DNA from: Liolophura sinensis
Taxonomy: Eukaryota > Mollusca > Polyplacophora > Chitonida > Chitonidae
Reading direction: 5' to 3'
Assembly: GCF_032854445.1 (NCBI RefSeq)
Contig: NC_088298.1
Coordinates: 22,097,295-22,161,294, forward strand
DNA length: 64,000 nt
The notes under the pieces are model-generated. The model saw only the letters and a program-made list of their open reading frames with translations. It did not search any database and was not told the origin of the DNA. Each line of letters starts with the position of its first letter. Position 1 is the stretch's first letter. Below are positions 56,479 to 64,000 of the stretch, one piece after another. Position numbers and translations under genes: made by a program.

Positions 56479-57782
56479 CGCCACACAGGGATCGCATCAT
56501 AACGTACCACAAAAAGATACGTGGTCATACATGGTGGGCGTACATGTAAACGCGACGGACGAAGTCTTGCGACAGCTTTACAGGTAGCTATCACTTCACA
56601 CCGTCAGATTACATACATGTGCATGTACAGGTAAATGTAAATGTAAATGCTGAAAGTGTAGTTAGTCTTTCAGAGGAAAACCGCCTAAGTAGCCTATAGT
56701 GGACACGAGATGCTGAGACGAACGTCCATTTGTGACATCAATGTTGTTTATATCACTGATGTAATGCGCATATATTTTAGAATCATCCATTACTGTAACA
56801 TAAGAATGAACCTGGTGAATGAACGGCACGTTTCACAAAAGGAATTCGGCAAATTAACGTTTATTTTAGATATACTGATATCATTTCATACGATCTGGAA
56901 ATCGTTTTAACATAACTGAAACTTTTCTGTGATATATGAATGACAAAACTGGTAATTCAGATATAGGCCTGTTTGGAAATAGTTTTGGATACGCCTAGAT
57001 GTGTTGTGTGTGTGTGCCTGCTTCATTCGACAGTGCGCTTATGGCTTGAACCAATCAAACCGTCACTTGGAATCACGTGATATTACACAGCTATTTTTCT
57101 GACGTTTTGTTAAACAGCCTTTAACCTGGAATTCTACGAGGGATACGCCGTGTTAGACAAACCAGAAACGTAATGCTGCGTCACTCCAACCATAAACATG
57201 CGATATGGCAAATCTCTGAAGAAGGGATAGAGTGACGTCACAGCTAAACAGGAATGTGCTCGGCCAATAAAACAACTCGCGCCTGATGGCTTAAAATTGA
57301 CAATTCGTACGGCTAAGCTATCAACACAGTGGCGTTATCAATTTTCACGATGTGGACGTTAAGTTTTGCTTACTTTGAATTTTTATCCTGCCGATGTAAC
57401 ATCAGAAAATTTAACGTTTTTTAAATGTGAAGAACACATAAAAATGACGTAAACATCAGTTGAAAGAATGAAAGGTTCTATGTGAAAACTGTCCTCGACG
57501 TATTTTTTAAATTTTCTTTATGGAGAAAAGGGCGTTTGAAATAACTTTTGCAAGACGAGCATTTAGGGCCACGTTTTGGTATATAACATGTTTGTGTAAT
57601 AATGTTCCAAATGAGACTGTGATGTAAAATATTCCGTGATGCAAAATATTCTTGAATACAGCGTAAAGCACCAATCAATCAAGTAAAAAAAAACCTCTGT
57701 TTTCTTTTAACTGAACTTAGAACAGTTTGTAAAGCTGGCCCCCGTTGTTTCGCGATGTTCCAATACTGTATCAAGAACACTC
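56479..57782. other. unannotated DNA with a SINE-A tail fragment
   Basis: TTCTTGAATACAGCGTAAAG, CACCAATCAATCAAG near 57,650-57,690 is a family A tail. A (TG)n run lies near 57,003-57,016. No gene seen. Confidence 0.45.
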
Positions 57783-57960
57783 ATATTTATTTATTCATTT
57801 AATTGTTGTTTCCCGCATTATGAAGAATTTATCACTTATATGATGGCGGTCAGCATTATGGGTGGAGGAAACCACCGACCTTTGGCAAGTTACTGACGAG
57901 CTGTCCAACGTGACGTAGAGATATGCAGACCATAGTGCAGGCACGTGGTCTATAGGTTAC
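57783..57960 (-). repeat. SINE-A, diverged copy
   Basis: TATTTATTTATTCATTTAAT, TATGAAGAATTTATCACTTA, TGATGGCGGTCAGCATTATG, GGTGGAGGAAACC and GCAAGTTACTGACGAGC are diverged family A pieces. Confidence 0.6.
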
Positions 57961-58382
57961 ACAAGCGCAATTCAGGCAATTGGGTCCAAGATTTGTCTCC
58001 GAACTGAAGAGTTAAGGAGCACTCACTGATTGGGTAATACTGCCATACAGACAGTTTATGTTGTTGAAACACTATAAATGTCTACACTGCTACTTTACAC
58101 CTAGTTAAAATATATCAGAATTTTGTCTGTTTTGGATACAACTGAAAACCAAAGTAACAAAATGCTATGACTTCACTTCCAGCTCACCTTACAGAACGCA
58201 TAAATCGCCATACGAGCGTCAACGACGGTATTTTGTCATCAAGGCCAAGCAGGAATCTACAAATTTCTCCCCGGATTTGAACCTGCGCCTCTTATGTCAT
58301 GGCGATTGCAAGACAAGCGCCTTTAACCACTATAGACTATCGTCAACATGCATCTTATACTCTAGTCTTTACTAAATGAGAG

Positions 58383-58485
58383 TATACAAATTACACAGAA
58401 TGACCTGTTGCAGTGGCAGAATACACTCTCTAGAAGCACTCAGACAACAGATTGTACTGTTAAAATTAACAGATTAATTTTAGGA
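58383..58485. mobile_element. half MITE-D
   Basis: ACACAGAATGACCTGTTGCA, GAATACACTCTCTAGAAGCA, CTCAGACAACAGATTGTACT and AAATTAACAGATTAATTTTA match the right arm. Confidence 0.75.
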
Positions 58486-58489
58486 CTGC

Positions 58490-61400
58490 ACAGGTTTCTG
58501 ATTTTAGCCATATACACTGCCAAGTTGCACTGGCATGACAGACCGTTAAGTCTATCCCTGTCATGGACGTTTCTTAGCCAACCCATTATGAAACTGACAA
58601 CACAACTATAGACATCGTGTATAAGCACATTTGTCAGTCGTTTATTTTAAAGTCCACAAAAGGAATGTCACATTATAAAAAGTATATTCTTTCCACAAAA
58701 ACATTCTTCCGTTTATTCAATTTTTCCATGAATATACATATAAAACTACTTCTGATTTACGCAAAATAAAAACGTATATAGATACTGTTATATCACATAT
58801 ATGTCAATGCTAAAAGAAAAAAAACCCCCAAAAAACCCAAGAAGTAAATTAAGAAATAAAAATGTTTTCTAAAACACTCACAGACATTTAAAATCTTGAC
58901 AGTTCGATATGGCGACACTAACTATACACTAAGCAGCAAAGGCGCTTACATGTGCATGTACTTGATGTGGTACACGTGTATATGTAATATTGCAAGTTTT
59001 AAAATTTTTAATCCAAAATAGGCAATGCCCTTTGAAAATAGTACCACTGTTTGGTTGTAAAATTATAGGAAAATATAAATACAAATCAATAGGTTAAGGC
59101 CTATAATTTATTCTGGGCTGTTTCGATTAGGCCATGCAGTGCTCCAATAGATACAGTTCACTCTGAGGGAAACATGGAATTAGACATGGCTTGCTTTAGA
59201 TGTCGTCTATAGAGATCATAATACACCTGTTGGCATTAATTGAGAATTCAGTCTCGGCGTATAAGATGTATAAATGGCATAACAGATTATGGGACGAACT
59301 ATATTTTTTCTTTCATCTCAAACAGGCATATGTAGCTTTGGACACGGCTTGTTTCAGCTATGTTCTACACTATATGAAAGATAGCAGGTTGGAGGAAAAG
59401 ATCCTTTCTCATCTCAAACAGGTGAACTCAACACCCTTGTTCAAGCTATGTTCTAAGATAACAGCTATTATTATTTGGAATTACACTTCCCGGGTATAAT
59501 ATATATAAAAGGCAGCAGGTTTTAGTAGCAAATAGGCACTCATAAGTTTAGGCACTGCTACATTCTGTCAGACATAGAAATTCTGATCATAGGAAAAAGT
59601 CTTTTTTTTATCAGACTGGTAAAATCGGACAATGATTATTTAGGCAAAGTTCTACAATATATAAAAGTTCACAGATTATAGGAAAAAGTCTATTTTCATA
59701 TTAAACAGGAAAGTTTCCACATATAAGTATAAAAAAAAAAATGAATATTTTATAAGTCACTTCAGAATATATTCTCAACATATATGAAAAAAAAATTTGG
59801 TACTTTTTAATCTTAAAAAAAAGGAGGGGGCAGGGAAAGGCTTCCAGCTCTGTAAAATTTAGAAAATGAACTGGGCTGTTTTATAATCCTGATAAAGGGA
59901 CCAGTGTATTTATAAAGCCACACTCTGATCTATCTTAGTTCTGGTGCAAACTAAAACACAGATGCTAAGCATCTTCTGATTGGCTACAATTATTTTGCCC
60001 ACAAGTCTAGACATTTTCCAATATTCCTTTATTAATGTATCAAAAGTTAATTTGACAAAATTTTTAAGGTTTAAACAAAAATGATAATAATGATTTTCAA
60101 TAAAGATAAACACGTTAAAAAAAAAACAACCCTCCCCCCACCCCCCACCCCCAAATCACATGTAAATACATTTTATGTGTACAGAATGTTAAAAAGGTTT
60201 TTCAACTGTGATGTTGTAGTGAATGTATGTTTTTCATACTTCATACTGAATAAAACATAAACAGTTGTACCACAGGAACATCCGGAAAACCATACCACCG
60301 GGAATTATTGTTAAAACTTAACAGTATAACAGACAAAGATATGTATAAATTCAGAAGACTTTTATACGTATGTTTTATAAAAATCGCTAACAAAATATGC
60401 ATAGAATGTTTTCTGATAACCTATGCAACGGCTGACAAAGATAATCTTAAATACGACTTAAAAAGAGCTCATATTCAATCATGGTAACTGGAAAATGTAC
60501 TTGTAAAATTGCATCACAGCCTAAAAAATCTGGTTGCATAACACTACAAATGTTCAGCATTATTTTATAGCTATTTGCATGAAATGTCATGGACAAGTCT
60601 TAAAAAATAAGCTTACAATGACACTCCCAAACTCGTTACACAAATTTAACCTCACAATCATAAATCCCTGTTACCATGGTGATTTACATGTACCATAAAC
60701 TTAAACCATGCAGCAGCCATTTTAATCTAACATCTATTTTAAACATTATTTAAATTCATTTGCATGAACATTCAGTTAGGCTTACATGGAGTCCCATCTA
60801 CAGAACACGCACCAACGTGATCAACCATTTGAATGAACACCGGCCATCATACATGTGTTCACACACGTGTTCACATGAACGCTGGATAATGAACATGTTT
60901 TTACCAAAACATCTACTGACATAAACAATCTTTAACACTCAAACATATTTGTTTATACATGAACGGAAAAAGTACTATGGGGGTTTTGAGACTGAACTCT
61001 TTTGTCGCTAAAGGTTAATATAATCCCACTCTATCATGTGCTAAGCAAGCTTTTGTCGACATTAATTTACCAAAGGCAATCACCTGTCTCGCCTTGTTTC
61101 GCAGGTACAAATTACACCTCTTTTCTTTTATAACTTTTGAAGTTCGCAAACCCTCCGCTCCTTTTACAATTTCTTTTACAGCAATCAAAAGTAGTTCTTT
61201 AACATTCAGCGATAAAAGAATTTGTACTCAAAACTCACATATTATTCCACTTTAATGAGTACCAGTACTCATTTTATCAACAACATTCATAATAAATGAT
61301 ATGTCCCATTGATATGTCATTCAACATTAACGATATACTCTATCTACGTGCACAAAATTATAATCAACTTCGATTCAGGAATGTAAACGTGTCTCTATGG

Positions 61401-63713
61401 GACTACATGTAAGTGTATAAAAAAAGAAACCCTAAAATATGTGAGCCTTTGAAAACCCAATAATACATTCGATATACCCATATCTGCCAAAACCAAAATT
61501 ATAGAAGCCAATAATTTTAAAAAACAAAAGGCTACAGCACTACATTCATAATATCTGAGCTAATTAACAAACGATATAAAATGACAATTCTAATATGATG
61601 TAACGAAACACTTTCATTAGCTCATATCTAGGTAACAATAACAATTTAAAGGTAACTGTTTTTCTTTTACCTATTTTAAACCCCGCACCCGTGTTTAAAA
61701 TAATGATTATTCTTTAATTTCAGACTGAAATCCATATACTTCTTTAAACACAGTGTTTAAAGAAATTAAACATATATTACAAAGTACATTTTACAATCTG
61801 AGGTAATAATTAAGTTTTTCAATTAATGTAAAACTTCAAGGAATGTTTTCACACGGCATATTCCCTGGCCACAACAAAGAGGTACCTGAACTTAATGAGC
61901 AATTAGACTTCAATTAAACACTGTACTAAAGACATTCTGAAATTATGGTTCATCTTCTAAAAAAAAAAAAGATAAATATACCTTTCTCTCTTGAAAGGAA
62001 CATTAGCTGTCAGAACTGTTTGGTTCATTAAAACAGGAAAATCTTTAAACATGTTGTAATTTACAAACTTTTGGTTTTTTAAACCAGAAAAATTGTTTGT
62101 GATTTACAAGCATCATCAGTGATTATTTTGTATATGAAATATGTTGAACAATTAATCCCTGTTTCATTACACGAAATACAGTAAATCTTGTTATTATCAA
62201 AACCCATGTGATAAAAGTCATCAATGATACATGTAAAACTTATCACTGTTAACAATAAAATATCAACATACACACATTACAAGTTTGCCAAACAAAGAAT
62301 TTCTTCTCAGGAGACAAGGAGACACGTCAACACAAGAGAGATTTTATTATGCCACAGGAAATTTTCAAAACAAGAGGCATATGTTTGTAAGTTTTATAAA
62401 CTTAGTAATTTCTGGAACTTTCACTATACATGATAATATATGAAGAAAACAACATTTCTTATCAACTGTCAAAGATTTACAGACATTTTTTATAACACAA
62501 CTGGGGCAAAATAAGGCAATCCAAGCCTAAAAAATCTCCAGAAAAATTAGGATGTATTCCATCCAACCATTAAAGACCTGGACATGTACGAATTGGTGAC
62601 CTTACGATCTTACGTAACATTGTAATCTTTACGAGAACATGAATCGTAACTTAATGGACAGTAACACGTGACTGAATGTACCAAGGCAGCCAGTACCGTG
62701 CTTATTTTACCACCACTGTAGTTACATTCAAGTAACGCTGGAAACGTTTAGCTGATTCTGAGCGTTGACAGCATTTATGACATTATACACAAAGAAAGAT
62801 AAAAGAAGACATCGCCAAAAAAAAAAAATTAAAAATTTTGTGATCAACTCTGTCCAACTTTTCTGTTCCTGATGTAAAACCAACTTATCATTTCCAAAAA
62901 GCCGCCCAACTCCAAGGCATCAGTAGCGAGTGGGTGCACCTGAAAACAAAAATTTACAAATGATAACGTCTGCATCCCATCGGTTCCTTATTAATTCATA
63001 ATGCCCCAAGCTGGTTGCTTATTATCAAGCCTTAGTGGAATGCTGTGTAAAGCCATATTCAAACGCTTGTTCACTTTATTATACCGTTTTATGTGAGGGA
63101 GTGCCCAGGGAAAACCACCAGCCTTTGGCCTGTTATTGACAAGCTTTCCCACGAGTGATGCACAAATTACAAATTTAGTGGTCTGCAACAAATGGTTACA
63201 TGAGTGTTACTGACTACCTTGCATTGTCATCCAGGCCAGACAAACTCTGAGAGCTGGGGAGTATACAAATACCCTGTCACAGGCTGCACTTGAGCCCAAG
63301 CCTGGTGTGTCTCAGCTATAGGGGAGTTTCGAGTAGGAAATCTTTGTTGTCAAAGGTAAAAACAGTCCTACTGTGTCATGTGACTTGTAAAAGTTATTAG
63401 GCAACCTCTGTTGACATATATTTATCAACCACTTGTATCACCCAGTTCCTGAAGCACAAATGACACCTCTTTCCTTTAGAAAGTTCACAAAGTTCACAAA
63501 ACGTTCAGCTTCTCAATTTCCTCGATCATTCGTCTAGTCTAAATTACTTTTTTATGAAACCTTTTTTTGACACCCACGTTATTATAGTAAAATGTGATCA
63601 AAATAATTGCCTAACATTCAGACAGGTCATACTGGACTTTTTCTACCTTTATCGATAAAAGGGTTCGAAATCGAAATTCTTCAACTGAAAGGTTAGCACC
63701 CATAAACATTTAA
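58490..63713 (-). other. AT-rich, repeat-poor block; possible long 3' UTR of the - strand gene
   Basis: About 5.2 kb lies directly downstream of the stop codon at 63,714 on the - strand. It almost lacks the SINEs, MITEs and minisatellites that crowd the rest of the window and has no supported coding frame. Candidate AATAAA signals on the - strand appear as TTTATT on + near 58,638 and 58,712. An old degenerate repeat of about 100 bp is visible at 59,300-59,720 (CATCTCAAACAGG at 59,312 and 59,409). Diverged SINE-like pieces lie at about 63,063-63,330 (GTGCCCAGGGAAAACCACC). That this is a UTR is inference. Confidence 0.4.
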
Positions 63714-63847
63714 CTAAGCTTTAATGGGAATCTGCTTACTAGAGTAGCCCTGGCCAGCAGCATTAGGATCCGAATAGTAGTTTGGTGGGTTTGGTTCAAC
63801 AAACCCCACGGGGTTGGGCGAGTAAGGTGGTGCTGCGGGTTGACTGC
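63714..63847 (-). CDS. last coding exon of a second Shisa-like gene (5' part beyond the window)
   Basis: On the - strand an acceptor (CTTTTTACCCACAG) ends at 63,848. The exon from 63,847 begins with two bases of a split codon (phase 1), then reads SQPAAPPYSPNPVGFVEPNP, PNYYSDPNAAGQGYSSKQIP, IKA and TAG at 63,714-63,716. The segment P-P-Y-S-P-N-P-V-G matches M-P-Y-S-P-N-P-T-G of the + strand gene's tail exons, with the same phase-1 entry. Its Pro/Tyr-rich composition is typical of Shisa-type cytoplasmic tails. It has no strict PPxY motif (P-P-Y-S and P-P-N-Y; the latter fits PPxY if read P-P-N-Y, residues 20-23), so it could still bind a WW domain. The upstream exons with the Cys-rich and membrane parts should lie to the right of 64,000. 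Confidence 0.75.
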
Positions 63848-64000
63848 CTGTGGGTAAAAAGAATGGTGAAGTGATTATTAGTGACAGGTTATAACAATGT
63901 CAGGTTGCTAATGGGAATGTAACATCGCAAGCACATTTCCCCAACAACTGAAGATCTTGACAAAAGCTCTATCAGTATTATGAAATTGCTCGTCACACTG
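63848..64000 (-). other. intron of the second Shisa-like gene
   Basis: No further exon is visible before the window ends. Confidence 0.5.

Noticed and set aside
59200-59499. 99-codon frame as a gene
   Set aside because: Contains internal degenerate repeats (CATCTCAAACAGG twice) and no domain; it lies in the AT-rich block behind the - strand gene.

Overview
This looks like nuclear DNA from an animal, most likely a marine mollusc. It is AT-rich, has no bacterial-style gene packing, shows split genes with GT/AG exons, and is full of tRNA-derived SINEs, palindromic MITEs, a Tc1-type transposon and many minisatellites. The phylum is inferred from the general character of the repeats; no genus is assigned. 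Almost all long open frames here are minisatellites whose period is a multiple of three.

The one gene that can be rebuilt lies on the + strand at about 30,683-44,389. It encodes a Shisa/CYYR1-like single-pass membrane protein: a signal-peptide exon, an RG- then Ser/Gly-rich exon, a Cys-rich exon with the F-x-C-P / Y-C-C-G / C-C layout, a transmembrane exon followed by CCC, and a Pro/Ser/Gly/Asp cytoplasmic tail ending in a PPSY motif. Splice phases agree across all exons (1, 1, 2, 1), except that exon 2 carries an apparent one-base frameshift. The tail exon is present four times in tandem (39,665; 41,630; 43,716; 44,139), the first three inside ~2-kb tandem duplications. On the - strand at 63,714-63,847 is the last coding exon of a second, related gene that shares the P-Y-S-P-N-P tail motif; the rest of that gene lies beyond the window. 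The repeat-poor AT-rich block 58,490-63,713 may be its long 3' UTR.

Layout: 1-8 kb, degenerate short tandem repeats and SINE fragments; 8.0-8.8 kb, a 30-bp minisatellite; 8.8-22.7 kb, mostly featureless DNA with two MITEs, a ~780-bp foldback element and a few SINEs; 22.7-24.9 kb, a 50-bp array passing into a 36-bp array; 25-30.6 kb, SINEs, a 52-bp array and a MITE; 30.7-44.4 kb, the Shisa-like gene, with five minisatellite blocks in or beside its introns; 45.2-49.4 kb, four further tandem arrays; 50.6-56.5 kb, a MITE-bounded ~2-kb tandem duplication whose second copy holds a complete Tc1/mariner element with one in-frame stop; 56.5-64 kb, sparse repeats and the end of the second gene.

Two SINE families are named here A (core with TTTACGCCGTACTCAAGAAT) and B (core with TTTTACGTCGTACT and ATGACG). 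'C' is a short dispersed repeat and 'D' the palindromic MITE. These names are local to this report.
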